A stretch of DNA of 64,000 nucleotides from Fibrobacter sp. UWB4 (GCF_002210345.1 NZ_MWQI01000003.1:248001-312000); one strand, 5' to 3'. Shown: positions 26,781-36,340, counted from the stretch's first letter. Numbers and translations are program-made. The notes: generated by a model not told the origin, from the sequence alone.

Positions 26781-27752
26781 ATGAATAAAATATATCCATT
26801 AGTATTGCTTGCTGCATCGATGAGCTTTGCAAAGCTTATTGGTTTCTTGAATGCTGAGGCTCCCTCGGGCTGGTGCGGTAATCCGTTTTCCATATTTATC
26901 GATACGGAAAATAGTAACGACCAAAGTGGTGTCCGTTTTGGTGATCTCGCTTCTTCAAAAGCGGGCGTGACGTTCCGTAATGGTGGCGTTGAATTTGAAT
27001 TTTGTACAGGAGACAGGGAGAGCTTGCCGCAAGCTAGGTTCGATTATGCGGTGCTGTCCTTGGACAACGAATGTCCTGCAGGGTCGTATAGGTATGGCCG
27101 TCGTCACGATACCCAAGATGGTGGGCGTAACTCGTCTACAGGATATGTAGGCGTTAATGAAGTGGGCAGCAATGTTACGCTTTATTTCTGCTACGTGCCG
27201 AAGAATGATTATGTTGCAGCGAAGTGGCCGTTCCATTGGAGCAATGGCCTTTTTGCCGATTTTAATGGAATACGTTCGTTTAATTATGAATTTTATATAG
27301 ATGATGAAGATAGCAACAATAAAAACAAATGGCTCGGAAAATCGTCTTTACCACTATATGTTCAAAATGGAATAGACGCGATTATGAATGGCTCTAAAAA
27401 TACAATGTACCGCGTGACTCGCTGGACCAGTCACATGTTCTATGACCTCTATAAGAGCGCTGCTGAAACTCCGGCTTCTTCTGAAAGTCCGCTCGTTGCT
27501 GCTGTTCCGTTTGCTCCGGCTGTTAAGGGCTTGAACCGCAGTATCGTTTCTGTTGAACTCAAGTCTGCTGGCGATGTGAAGGTTTCTGTTGTCGGAGTCA
27601 ACGGCGCAGTTCTTGCGAATGTTACCGAAAAGAACCTCCAGCCGGGCGATCATCAAATCAAGTGGAATTCTGGAATAGTCCCGAGCGGTCGCTATATCGT
27701 GAAGATCGAACAGAACGGCATGGTGAACGCTAAGAATGTAATTTTGAAGTAA
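26781..27752 (+). CDS. Secreted DxEDSxN-motif protein, paralogue 2 of 4
   Basis: 323 residues. Signal peptide MNKIYPLVLLAASMSFA, IGFLN core, and the same three acidic motifs in diverged form: DTENSNDQSG, HDTQDGGRNSS and IDDEDSNNKN. The four core Cys are kept. The C-terminal 80 residues are almost identical to paralogue 1, both in protein and DNA, while the core has diverged widely, as if the 3' end has been homogenised by gene conversion. Ribosome binding site AAGGAG precedes the ATG. Function unknown; cell-surface or secreted. Confidence 0.75.
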   Translation: MNKIYPLVLLAASMSFAKLIGFLNAEAPSGWCGNPFSIFIDTENSNDQSGVRFGDLASSKAGVTFRNGGVEFEFCTGDRESLPQARFDYAVLSLDNECPAGSYRYGRRHDTQDGGRNSSTGYVGVNEVGSNVTLYFCYVPKNDYVAAKWPFHWSNGLFADFNGIRSFNYEFYIDDEDSNNKNKWLGKSSLPLYVQNGIDAIMNGSKNTMYRVTRWTSHMFYDLYKSAAETPASSESPLVAAVPFAPAVKGLNRSIVSVELKSAGDVKVSVVGVNGAVLANVTEKNLQPGDHQIKWNSGIVPSGRYIVKIEQNGMVNAKNVILK

Positions 27753-27781
27753 AATAAACGACTTCTTAATTAATTTTAATT

Positions 27782-27819
27782 AAAAGGCTCTTTGCTTGTG
27801 CAAGGAGTCTTTTTTTTTT
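27782..27819 (+). terminator. Terminator after paralogue 2 (duplicate of the paralogue 1 terminator)
   Basis: AAAGGCTCTTTGC-TTGT-GCAAGGAGTCTTTTTTTTT; differs from the 26633 copy by a few bases. Confidence 0.85.
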
Positions 27820-28032
27820 GTTGTTGCGAATTTTTTTATTTTTAAAACTTTGTTTATGAAATTTTATTTAAAATATTTTGTTTGCTGATATGGAAGTTGC
27901 TTGATTTGATTTTTATGATACGTTGTGATACAACTTTTTATATGTAAGCTTTTTGTAGTGTTTTTAGCTTATTTACATTTACGTTTGTATAAATTATATT
28001 ATATGTACTTTTTAAAATAAAGGAGAAAAAGT

Positions 28033-29091
28033 ATGAAAAGTAAATATCTAGTAATCGCTTTGGCTTGCTTGACTAGCGCAAGCTTTGCAACAAGAATTGG
28101 TGTCTTGAAAAAAGATGCAAACTTTAAGTGCAAAGAACAAATCAAGATTGATCTTGATGTGGAAGATAGCCATAATAGGACGGGTGTTAAAAACGATACG
28201 GACCCGAATCCTCCAGGAATTTCTCTTGGTGGTCATGCTGTTTTTACATATTGTGCTTTGAACGTTAGTTCAATGCCGAAAATTTCCTATGATTATGCTG
28301 TTCTAGCATTGGATGAAGAATGTCCGGCAGGCACATACATGTTTATGCGTCATCATGATACAGAAGATTCGCATAATGCGAATTCTCATTCGGGAAATAT
28401 CTATCCTAATGTTGTGAATAGTAATGCGACATTGATTTATTGCTTTGTTCCTGCTGATGAATCTTCTAGCAAACAATTCCCGTCGTTTGATAAAAATAAT
28501 GGGGATAAATACGGGGTCTTTGCAAATCCTGATATGAAGAAGGTTAGCTCCAAAGTAAAGCATAGCGAAGTTTATATAGATGATGAAGACAATAGGAACG
28601 ACCATTGGGAATGGTATACGATGCAGTATTTGCCTATTGTTGTGGGCGGTGGGTTCACGCAAGAGGGTAATTCAGATTATTGGTGCTATCCGTCATCAAC
28701 GCCAAATCGTATTGTGAAGAAAATGAAAAATATTATGAATGGCGAAGATAATACGACGTATCATGTTGTCAAGTGGACGGGTGCTGCAAATGATTTGAAG
28801 AAGTCCTCCGTTGTGGATGAATCCATGCCGCTCGTTGCTGCTGCTCCGACTGCTCCTGCTATCAAGGGCTTGAACCGCAGTATCGTTTCTGTTGAACTCA
28901 AGTCTGCTGGCGATGTGAAGGTTTCTGTTGTCGGCATTAACGGCGCAGTTCTTGCAAATGTCACTGAAAAGAGCCTCCAGCCGGGCGATCACCAGATTAA
29001 GTGGAACTCCGGAATGGTTCCGAGCGGCCGCTATATCGTGAAGATTGAACAGAACGGTATGGTGAACGCCAAGAACGTGATCTTGAAATAA
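28033..29091 (+). CDS. Secreted DxEDSxN-motif protein, paralogue 3 of 4
   Basis: 352 residues. Signal peptide ending ASFA, IGVLKKD core. Motifs VEDSHNRTG, HDTEDSHNANSHSGN and IDDEDNRNDH; the segment between motif 1 and DPNPPGI is nearly the same as in paralogue 1, so these two are closest. Four core Cys conserved; two more Cys near the start and in WCYPSS. C-terminal sorting-type domain almost identical to the others. AAAGGAG precedes the ATG by 8 bases. Own terminator at 29120-29145. Confidence 0.75.
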   Translation: MKSKYLVIALACLTSASFATRIGVLKKDANFKCKEQIKIDLDVEDSHNRTGVKNDTDPNPPGISLGGHAVFTYCALNVSSMPKISYDYAVLALDEECPAGTYMFMRHHDTEDSHNANSHSGNIYPNVVNSNATLIYCFVPADESSSKQFPSFDKNNGDKYGVFANPDMKKVSSKVKHSEVYIDDEDNRNDHWEWYTMQYLPIVVGGGFTQEGNSDYWCYPSSTPNRIVKKMKNIMNGEDNTTYHVVKWTGAANDLKKSSVVDESMPLVAAAPTAPAIKGLNRSIVSVELKSAGDVKVSVVGINGAVLANVTEKSLQPGDHQIKWNSGMVPSGRYIVKIEQNGMVNAKNVILK

Positions 29092-29119
29092 TTTAAAAAG
29101 TTTCTTTATTCATTATCAG

Positions 29120-29145
29120 GTCCTATCCCTTAAAAGGGGTAGGAC
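29120..29145 (+). terminator. Terminator-like hairpin after paralogue 3
   Basis: GTCCTATCCC-TTAAAAG-GGGTAGGAC, 9-10 bp stem; T run short (TTCTACG). Confidence 0.6.
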
Positions 29146-29336
29146 TTCTACGTTTATTTTGAGCGTTTTGTATAAAAAATATCGTAGATGTATTATGGGT
29201 GTGTTATGACGATTTTTTTTAAGGAAATAAATTGCTTGTAATAAAATTGTCTGTAATAATTTGTAGATGATGTATTGAATATTAATCTGTCTTTGTTATA
29301 TTTGCAGCATTGTTGTTCTTTGATAAGGAGAGAAAA

Positions 29337-30767
29337 ATGAAAAAAATATATCTGTTGGTCCTGTTGGCCGTTTCTATGAGTTTTGCTCTAACGATAGAGG
29401 GGAGTAATTTTTCTTATGCGAAATGTAGCTTCAGTTCATATTGCGATTATTCCCCTTATATTAGATTGTCGAATAAAGGCGGTGCTGAAATTCGGGGATT
29501 TAGAATGTATGTGTATTTTGCGAATTATGGCCGAGATGCTATGCCTCGAATTAACAGAGGAGACCGTGGCTTTACGTATTGGTTAGAAAAACGTTCTGCG
29601 TATGTGTATAGAATTGTACTTGATTTTGGTAAAACGACTACGATTCCTGCGAACGGAAAGTTTCCGGAGGATGGAGTTTTCCCTGGAGATGCTCCTTCCT
29701 ATAACCATATGTTCTTCTCTTTGGATATGGACATTAGGTGGTTTGATAGTCATGACAAAAGTGAACAGTACGGTTGGTACCCGTTCCCTACGGGAGAATC
29801 GTTTGACAATATAGTTGTGGAATCTTTGGATGGTAAGATTTTATATGGTAAACATCCTGAAGTGTTGAGAATTGGTGTGCTGAAAAAGAATTCAGGGGAT
29901 AAATGCAATGAAGAAGTTTCGATTCGGCTTGATACGGAAGATTCGAGTAATAGAAATGACATTGACGGTGATTCAAATCCTCCTGGAATTAAGGTTGATA
30001 AGCATGGTGTAAAATTTACATACTGTGTTCTTTATAGAAATGAATTGCCTAGAGCGCCTTTTGATTATGCTGTGCTTCAACTGGACCAAAGGTGCCCCGA
30101 TACTTCAAATCATGTTGTTCGTCGTCATGATACGGAGGATTCAGATAACAATAATGGTTCGTCAGGCTTTATTTGGCCTAATGAAGTTGGGAGTAACGCT
30201 TCTTTGAGGTATTGCTTTGTGCAGGCTGGCAAAAATGCACCGAAGAAATATCCGTTTGATTCGAAGTATGGTATATTCGCTGTAGCGGAAGGTTTTAAAA
30301 ATTTGACTCGCAGTGAAATCTATGTGGATGATGAAGACAGTAATAATAACAATAAATGGAATTATTATGGTGCTGAAGATGCCGTGAAAAAACGTATAAA
30401 TAAAATCATGAGTGGGTCTGATAACACTACTTATCATGTTGTCAAATGGAATGGAGGCTCTTTAGCAAAGTCTACAGAAGTTGCTGACAATTCTGTAAGT
30501 AGCGCTTATGTCGCAGCTGCGCCGCTTGCTCCTGCTATCAAGGGCTTGAGCCGCAGTATCGTTTCTGTTGAACTCAAGTCTGCTGGCGATGTGAAGGTTT
30601 CTGTTGTCGGCATTAACGGTGCGGTTCTTGCAAATGTTACCGAAAAGAGCCTCCAGCCGGGTGTTCATCAGGTTAAATGGAACTCCGGAATGGTTCCGAG
30701 CGGCCGCTATATCGTGAAGATCGAACAGAACGGCATGGTGAATGCAAAGAATGTGATTTTGAAGTAA
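29337..30767 (+). CDS. Secreted DxEDSxN-motif protein, paralogue 4 of 4, with extra N-terminal domain
   Basis: 476 residues from the ATG at 29337, which has AAGGAG 9 bases upstream (an ATG at 29310 lacks one). After the signal peptide (ending SFA) there is an extra domain of about 160 residues with PYIRLSNKGGAEIRGFRMYVYFANYG, a pattern reminiscent of CBM3-like cellulose-binding modules; this resemblance is tentative. Then the common core begins at RIGVLKKNSG, with LDTEDSSNRND, HDTEDSDNNNG and VDDEDSNNNN motifs, four Cys, and the shared C-terminal sorting-type domain. The domain addition suggests the core is an adaptable surface module. Confidence 0.75.
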   Translation: MKKIYLLVLLAVSMSFALTIEGSNFSYAKCSFSSYCDYSPYIRLSNKGGAEIRGFRMYVYFANYGRDAMPRINRGDRGFTYWLEKRSAYVYRIVLDFGKTTTIPANGKFPEDGVFPGDAPSYNHMFFSLDMDIRWFDSHDKSEQYGWYPFPTGESFDNIVVESLDGKILYGKHPEVLRIGVLKKNSGDKCNEEVSIRLDTEDSSNRNDIDGDSNPPGIKVDKHGVKFTYCVLYRNELPRAPFDYAVLQLDQRCPDTSNHVVRRHDTEDSDNNNGSSGFIWPNEVGSNASLRYCFVQAGKNAPKKYPFDSKYGIFAVAEGFKNLTRSEIYVDDEDSNNNNKWNYYGAEDAVKKRINKIMSGSDNTTYHVVKWNGGSLAKSTEVADNSVSSAYVAAAPLAPAIKGLSRSIVSVELKSAGDVKVSVVGINGAVLANVTEKSLQPGVHQVKWNSGMVPSGRYIVKIEQNGMVNAKNVILK

Positions 30768-30790
30768 TTCGAAATTGTTGAATAATGCAA

Positions 30791-30820
30791 AGAATCCCGC
30801 TCCAGTCGGAGCGGGATTCT
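30791..30820. terminator. Bidirectional terminator between convergent genes
   Basis: AGAATCCCGCTCC-AGTC-GGAGCGGGATTCT, perfect 13-bp stem between paralogue 4 and the aldolase-like gene. Confidence 0.9.
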
Positions 30821-30853
30821 TGTATAACTGAATGTTTGCCGATTCGCGAATTT

Positions 30854-31795
30854 TTAGTCGTTGACCATCTTTTCGTAGAATTTGCGGTAGTGGTCGCGGT
30901 CTTCGGTCTTGCGGACGGCAATGGCGTCTTGCGGATGGCGGTTGAGCATGCCCGTGATCATCTGCGGGATGATGTAGCCCCATTCGTACTTCTGCTGCAA
31001 CGGGAGGAACAATTCTTCGTAGGCGTCGAGAACCGGGCGCAAGTCGTACTTCGGATTCTTGAGGAAGCTGAGGAGGAGTTCGGTGGTGCAGTTGCCTGCG
31101 CCACGGCCCATGCCGGACACGGAACCGTCGAGGTAATCGACGTGGTTGATGATGGCCTGGATTGTGTTGCTGAAGGCGAGTTGCTGGTTGTTGTGGCCGT
31201 GGAAGCCGAACTTCTTGTTCTTCACGATGCCCTTGTAGCGGGCGAGTTCCTTGTCGATGTCTTCCTGGTAGAAGGCGCCGAAACTATCGACGAGGTAAAG
31301 CACGTCGGCCTTGCATTCTTCGTTGACCTGGTGGAGCGCTTCGTCAAGTTCCGGGCCGCGGTCGCGGCTTACGGCCATGATGTTGAGCGTTGTTTCGTAG
31401 CCCATGTCATGGAAAGCGTTCACCATGCTGATGCCCTTGTCGATGTTCTTGACGTAGCTTGCGACGCGGAACATCTGGTATGGACTTTCGGAAGCGGGCT
31501 TCACGGCGTCCATGTTGACGCGGCCCACGTCAGCCATCACGGCCATCTTCATCTTGGAATCGATGCCGTCCTTGACTTTCCAGAGCAGGTCGTCTTCGCA
31601 GAATTTCCACGGACCGTATTCCTTGGGGTCGAAGAGTTCCGGGGAGTTCTTGTAACCCATTTCCATGTAGTCTACGCCGGCTGCGGAAAGGAGGGTGTAC
31701 AATCTACGCACGAATTCAAGAGAAAAATCGTGCTTGTTGACGAGACCGCCATCGCGGATCGTGCAGTCGAGAACTTTAATGGTTTCGTAGTACAT
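30854..31795 (-). CDS. HMGL-like / 4-hydroxy-2-oxovalerate aldolase-like protein
   Basis: A DRE-TIM metallolyase-superfamily TIM barrel. The start VLDCTIRDGGLVNKHDFS contains the R-D-G catalytic/metal segment, YMEMGYKNSPE follows, and FGFHGHNNQQLAFSNTIQAI carries the metal-binding His-x-His; GMGRGAGNCTTELLL matches the HMGL/aldolase GxGRxxGN motif. 313 residues. Such proteins perform aldol cleavage or condensation of 2-oxo acids. It stands alone, without dehydrogenase or hydratase partners, so the pathway is not evident (some homologues sit in polysaccharide gene clusters). Confidence 0.85.
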   Translation of the reverse strand: MYYETIKVLDCTIRDGGLVNKHDFSLEFVRRLYTLLSAAGVDYMEMGYKNSPELFDPKEYGPWKFCEDDLLWKVKDGIDSKMKMAVMADVGRVNMDAVKPASESPYQMFRVASYVKNIDKGISMVNAFHDMGYETTLNIMAVSRDRGPELDEALHQVNEECKADVLYLVDSFGAFYQEDIDKELARYKGIVKNKKFGFHGHNNQQLAFSNTIQAIINHVDYLDGSVSGMGRGAGNCTTELLLSFLKNPKYDLRPVLDAYEELFLPLQQKYEWGYIIPQMITGMLNRHPQDAIAVRKTEDRDHYRKFYEKMVND

Positions 31796-32305
31796 AGTGG
31801 TTATGGGGTCGCTTCGCTTTGAGGTTTGGGGTCGCCGCGAGCGGCTTTGAGGTTGAAGTTTAGATTGCGTTAGACGTCATTCTGAGCGATGAAATCGCGA
31901 AGAATCCAGTCGTTTTTCATTTACATCGCAAACATAGGTTTTATAATTTGATCGGTCAATAAAATTTTTGAAACAGCTTGAAAATGTTTGTTATTTAACG
32001 TAACTGTTGCGTTGAAAGTATAAAAACGCGCTGTTTGAGGGTGTTTTAAGGCTGCGAATTTCTCGGAAAGCTTTCTCGTCTGGACTCGGTTGCTATAAAA
32101 CCCCTATAATAAATTGCTATTTTGGGTGGCTTTGGAAGCTTTTTAGATTGGGTCTTGTAAGGGTAATTTTATAATCTACGCTAAAAATGCGTTAAATTAA
32201 TGCGAAGCTTGACAGGGTCTTTCGTCCCTTCGGTCCTCAGAATGACGTTTTAGTATGAGGATAATTTTACTTTTCGAAAAAACATCGTGAATCTATATTT
32301 AGCGC
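31796..32305. other. 510-base intergenic region, no gene seen
   Basis: Contains a GTCATTCTGAGCG...AAGAATCCAGTCG repeat element at 31876-31910 and an inverted relative at about 32211-32246 (GACAGGGTCTTTCGTCC...CAGAATGACG). The middle is AT-rich. The promoter of the GH9 gene must be in the right part; no consensus assigned. Confidence 0.6.
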
Positions 32306-34468
32306 ATGCATATATATAAGCTTTCCCCAATTCTCTCTGCCGCGGTTCTTTTGAGCGCGGGTGTCGCTTCTGCCGAAACCAAGTTTTTCTACAATCAGGT
32401 CGGTTATGATGTCGGTCAGCCGATTTCTGTAATTGTCAAGAGCGATAATCTTTCGGATGGTGCCGAATTTAGCGTGATGTCGGGCGGAACTGCGGTCAAG
32501 ACGGGTAAGTTGTCGGCGGGTTCGAATCCGGACAACTGGCTGAATAATGGCAAGTTTTACGTGGCGGACTTGACGGGCCTTACGGCGGGCAAGTACACGC
32601 TCCAGGTTTCCGAGAATGGGCAGCCGCAGAATTCGGGCGAGTTTACTGTGAGCGAAAACGCTTTGGCTGCAAATACGCTTGCATCAGTGCTCAATTACTT
32701 TTATGATGACCGTGCCGATGACCCGACGGTTGAGGGCTGGGACAAGAGCATGGGAATTTATAATTCCGGCAAAAAGGTGGATGTTCATGGCGGCTGGTAC
32801 GATGCCAGCGGTGACGTGAGCAAATACCTTTCGCATTTGTCTTATGCGAACTATTTGAATCCGCAGCAGATTCCTTTGACGGTCTGGTCGCTTGCTTTTG
32901 CTTCGGAACGCATCCCGAAGTTGCTTGGCTCGACTGCGACAAAGGCGAAAACGGCTGATGAAGCGGCTTACGGTGCGGATTTTTTGGTGCGCATGCTCTC
33001 TGAAGAAGGTTTCTTCTACATGACGGTTTTTGATAACTGGGGTTCGCCACTGGGCAAGCGCGAAATTTGCGCATTCTCTGGTTCTGATGGTATCAAGAGT
33101 GCTGATTACCAGACGGCGTTCCGCGAAGGCGGTGGCATGGCGATTGCCGGTCTCGCAAGCGCTGCTAGGCTTCAGCTGAAGGGCGACTTTACAAGCGAAC
33201 AGTATTTGGCGGCGGCTGAAAAGGCTTACAAGCATTTGTCCGAAAAGCAGAGCATTGGCGGCGATTGCGCTTACTGCGATGACCACAAGGAAAATATCAT
33301 CGACGATTACACGGCGCTTTTGGCGGCGACGGAACTTTATGCCGCTACAAAAAAACAGGAGTATTTGGAAGATGCTTATGACCGTGCCGAACATTTATCT
33401 TCTCGTGTCAGTGTAGATGGCTATTTCTGGAGTGACGATGCTAAGACACGCCCGTTTTGGCATGCAAGTGATGCGGGGCTCCCGTTGGTGGCCCTTGCTC
33501 GTTATAGTGAGGTTGTTGGCGCTATTGACGAAGATGCCGGCATAGAAGTTCATGGTCAGCCATTCCCTTATTGGGCTTGCGTTACTATGATTGGTGGTGG
33601 TTGCGTGAACGAATCTATCGATAATGTTCGTAATGCCATTAGGTCTCATTTTGACTGGCTTGTTAAAATTACGAATAAGGTTGATAACCCGTTTGGTTAT
33701 GCCCGCCAGACTTACAAGACTCAGGACAAAATAAAGGATGGATTCTTTATCCCGCACGATAACGAAAGTAATTATTGGTGGCAGGGTGAAGATGCTCGCC
33801 TTGCAAGTCTTTCTGCGGCGATAATGTACGCAAATCGCATTATTGACGGCGAATATAGGAATGTTACCACGAGTGATGTGCAAAAATATGCTACGGATCA
33901 GCTCGACTGGATTTTGGGCAAGAACCCGTATGCGACTTGCATGATGTATGGCAAGGGAACGAAGAACCCGCAAAAGTATGATGGTCAGTCTGAATATGAT
34001 GCAACGCTTGAAGGCGGTATTGCAAACGGCATTACCGGCAAGAATCAGGATGGTTCAGGCATTGCATGGACGGATGACGGCGTTGCTGCAGTGGGCTTTG
34101 ATTCCATGAAGGAATCTTGGCAGGTGTGGCGCTGGGATGAACAGTGGCTTCCGCATAGCACATGGTACTTGATGGCGCTCGTGGAACGCTATGATGAAGT
34201 GACAACGCCTGTGAAATTCTCTGTTGGACTTTCGAAGTCTGTGGCTATGGCGAAGTTCGGCATGTCGCTCGTAGACAATACGCTTTCGCTCCATTTGCCG
34301 AGTTCTGTCGTGGGCAAGTCCATCAAGATTCTTGATGTAAAGGGCAATGTGCATATGCAGAAGACTGCCCAGAGCATGAATGAATCGCTCAACGTCAGCA
34401 CTCTCAAGAGCGGGCTATACCTCGTGCAAGTTCAAGGCTTTGCCGCTAAGAAGTTTGTTGTGAAGTAA
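32306..34468 (+). CDS. Secreted GH9 cellulase with Ig-like domain and sorting-type C-terminus
   Basis: Endo- or exo-acting cellulase. Signal peptide 1-23 (ending ASA). An Ig-like CelD-N type domain at about 25-115 opens FFYNQVGYDVGQP, as in theme-B GH9 enzymes. The (alpha/alpha)6 catalytic domain spans about 120-640: the catalytic Asp region is GGWYDASGD at 162-170, with one residue more than the usual GGWxDAGD; the LGKNPYATCMMYG segment near 537 matches the GH9 LGxNP motif; the proton donor is probably the Glu in QGEDARL (about 494). The last 70 residues (IKILDVKGNVHMQ...SGLYLVQVQG...KKFVVK) resemble a T9SS sorting domain. 720 residues. Confidence 0.88.
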   Translation: MHIYKLSPILSAAVLLSAGVASAETKFFYNQVGYDVGQPISVIVKSDNLSDGAEFSVMSGGTAVKTGKLSAGSNPDNWLNNGKFYVADLTGLTAGKYTLQVSENGQPQNSGEFTVSENALAANTLASVLNYFYDDRADDPTVEGWDKSMGIYNSGKKVDVHGGWYDASGDVSKYLSHLSYANYLNPQQIPLTVWSLAFASERIPKLLGSTATKAKTADEAAYGADFLVRMLSEEGFFYMTVFDNWGSPLGKREICAFSGSDGIKSADYQTAFREGGGMAIAGLASAARLQLKGDFTSEQYLAAAEKAYKHLSEKQSIGGDCAYCDDHKENIIDDYTALLAATELYAATKKQEYLEDAYDRAEHLSSRVSVDGYFWSDDAKTRPFWHASDAGLPLVALARYSEVVGAIDEDAGIEVHGQPFPYWACVTMIGGGCVNESIDNVRNAIRSHFDWLVKITNKVDNPFGYARQTYKTQDKIKDGFFIPHDNESNYWWQGEDARLASLSAAIMYANRIIDGEYRNVTTSDVQKYATDQLDWILGKNPYATCMMYGKGTKNPQKYDGQSEYDATLEGGIANGITGKNQDGSGIAWTDDGVAAVGFDSMKESWQVWRWDEQWLPHSTWYLMALVERYDEVTTPVKFSVGLSKSVAMAKFGMSLVDNTLSLHLPSSVVGKSIKILDVKGNVHMQKTAQSMNESLNVSTLKSGLYLVQVQGFAAKKFVVK

Positions 34469-34796
34469 GAATGCTTTGACGTCATCCTGAGTCCGTAAGG
34501 ACGAAGGATCCAGTTAATTCTTGGTGAAGCAACTGATAATGTAACTGGATTGGGCTAACGCCCTCAACTCTTTGGCTCGGTTATGCCCATGCGTAGCATG
34601 GGCGCAACATTGACGCTTCGCGTCTTGCTAAACGGCTCAGCCATATTTGTGCAAGCACAACTGCGGCATTCGCCTTGGGGCATACTCGCTTTCCGAGTTG
34701 TCTTCACCCGCTGCGCGGGTTCAGAATGACGAAGCCCCGGATTTATCCCGGGGCTTTGTTGTCATGCCGGCCTTGTGCCGGCATCGCCTTTAACTT
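34469..34796. repeat. Intergenic hairpin-repeat cluster with terminator
   Basis: No gene. Contains a GTCATCCTGAG...AAGGATCCAGTTAA element (34481-34515), several short hairpins (GCCCATGCGTAGCATGGGC, CCCGCTGCGCGGG), a strong bidirectional terminator AAGCCCCGG/CCGGGGCTT at 34732-34756 and a GTCATGCCGGCC...GCCGGCATCGCC element (34760-34788). Confidence 0.75.
34732..34756. terminator. Bidirectional terminator between GH9 and the pseudo-rhomboid gene
   Basis: AAGCCCCGG-ATTTATC-CCGGGGCTT, 9-bp perfect stem followed by TTGTTG. Confidence 0.8.
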
Positions 34797-36299
34797 TTAA
34801 TTAGACACTTTAAACTGCTTGGGGGCGGCGTAGGCCATTTGCACTAGAATGTCCTTGCCGGTTTCCATGAGCTTCTTGGCCTGTTCGGCGAGCAGGTCGC
34901 TGTCGTTTTCCTTGATGACCTTGCTCAAGTGCTCCATTGCCGCATTGACTTCGGACTTTGTCTGGATACGGAGTTCGCCTATGTCGAAGTGCGCACGACG
35001 CAAGAGGCTTGCGTCCGTTTCTTTTGCGATTCCTTTTTCAAGTAGCACTATGGCCGCTTCTGGAATGTTCTTTTGCTTGGCTATTGCGCCCCATTCGATC
35101 CATTGCGTACTGGGAATTTCGGCATAGCAGCCGGCAATTTTGTTGGCAGCGTCCTTTACTTCATAGAACTTGACAGGGTTCTCTTGCAAAAGTGCCGTGA
35201 ACCCGTATCGCAACATTCTTGCTGCATTCTCCGTTTCGCCGTTGTTTGCGGCGTCAAGCCCGTCGCTTATCATGTTGCGTATGCGTTCTCCGGGTGAAAG
35301 CGATTCTTCTGTACTTTGTACCACCTGCTTCGGCGTTGCTATTTCGTCAGAACGGTGCGGCATGTAGTAGCCGGCCAGTCCGCCAAGCGCAAAGAATATC
35401 GGGGATTCGACTGTGACGGCGTTGAAAATTCCCGGATTGATGAACCAGTCTATAGCCATGCTCCCGACGAGAGCCAATTGCGATATCTTGCTGACGTAAG
35501 AGGGAATGGCGTCTTTCTCCTTGTCGAATACATTTGCTCCGAGCAAGAAACAAATCATCAGGCTTACGCCCATGTAACGCTGTGTGGCGAACAGCCCAAA
35601 GAACGAGGTGTTTACAAGCAAATCGACAAAGAACCCGCTGATAATTGCGATTACCACCGCATAAACGTAAACAAAGAATGCGTTCCAGCGCTTTTCGAGC
35701 TGCATTAACGCAAACATGAAAAATACGACGAAGAAAATATAGGACCATGCGCTTGGGAACAGTAGGCTGCACGTGAGCCAGCTTTCGGTGTTGCCACGGC
35801 TAGGCTGGTATGCCCAACGGTAGCGAATGAATTTGTCTGTATATTTATAGATCCATTTCTTGAGTTCGGCCTCGTATTGCTTGTCGGTCGGGAAACTGCC
35901 GTGCTCGGCGGCATATTGTTCCTTGCCGCCCTGATTTTCCCACCAGTCGAGAAATTCGACTTTCATCTCTTCGATGCGGTCTTCGATGACCGGCGTTGGG
36001 TTTTCGACTTTATAGCGCTCCTTGTAGAGTTCGAACTCTTGCTTTTTGATCGTCTCGTCGGGCGTGAGTCCTACGTTCTTGAATTCCTGGGCGCGTTCCT
36101 CGTCCCACCACTTGTCAAACGACTGGTGGATATCCTTTTCTTGACGGATCTTTTGAATCGTCGGGTTGAAGGTCGTCTGGAAGTTGAAAATCCCAAGGAC
36201 GGCTAGTACCAATAGCGTCACGTAGTGATGGAATTTGAAAAACCGGAACGGGTTTAAGATTATACTCAATATTTTCTTCATACTAGTGAATATAAACAA
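34797..36299 (-). CDS. Multi-pass membrane protein with rhomboid-like core and C-terminal helical repeats
   Basis: 500 residues. One N-terminal helix, a long charged coil-rich extramembrane region (about 50-165), five or so membrane helices (175-315), then a soluble helical region (about 340-500) that looks TPR-like. The segment WLTCSLLFPSAWSYIFFVVFFMFALMQLEKRWN follows the rhomboid L1-helix 2 pattern but lacks the His and Asn, and the expected GxSG is YMGVS, so it would be catalytically dead. Lies 41 bases downstream of the kinase gene in the same direction, so likely co-transcribed. Start may be the second Met (36281). Fold assignment is inference. Confidence 0.6.
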   Translation of the reverse strand: MFIFTSMKKILSIILNPFRFFKFHHYVTLLVLAVLGIFNFQTTFNPTIQKIRQEKDIHQSFDKWWDEERAQEFKNVGLTPDETIKKQEFELYKERYKVENPTPVIEDRIEEMKVEFLDWWENQGGKEQYAAEHGSFPTDKQYEAELKKWIYKYTDKFIRYRWAYQPSRGNTESWLTCSLLFPSAWSYIFFVVFFMFALMQLEKRWNAFFVYVYAVVIAIISGFFVDLLVNTSFFGLFATQRYMGVSLMICFLLGANVFDKEKDAIPSYVSKISQLALVGSMAIDWFINPGIFNAVTVESPIFFALGGLAGYYMPHRSDEIATPKQVVQSTEESLSPGERIRNMISDGLDAANNGETENAARMLRYGFTALLQENPVKFYEVKDAANKIAGCYAEIPSTQWIEWGAIAKQKNIPEAAIVLLEKGIAKETDASLLRRAHFDIGELRIQTKSEVNAAMEHLSKVIKENDSDLLAEQAKKLMETGKDILVQMAYAAPKQFKVSN

Positions 36300-36340
36300 A
36301 TCACTAGTAAAATGCTATTGAGGTGGGGGATAAATGCGTG

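Noticed and set aside
25578-30767. Paralogue array as a contact-dependent toxin/immunity or polymorphic toxin system
   Set aside because: All members have signal peptides and shared C-termini rather than shared N-termini with variable toxic tips; no immunity-like small genes between them.
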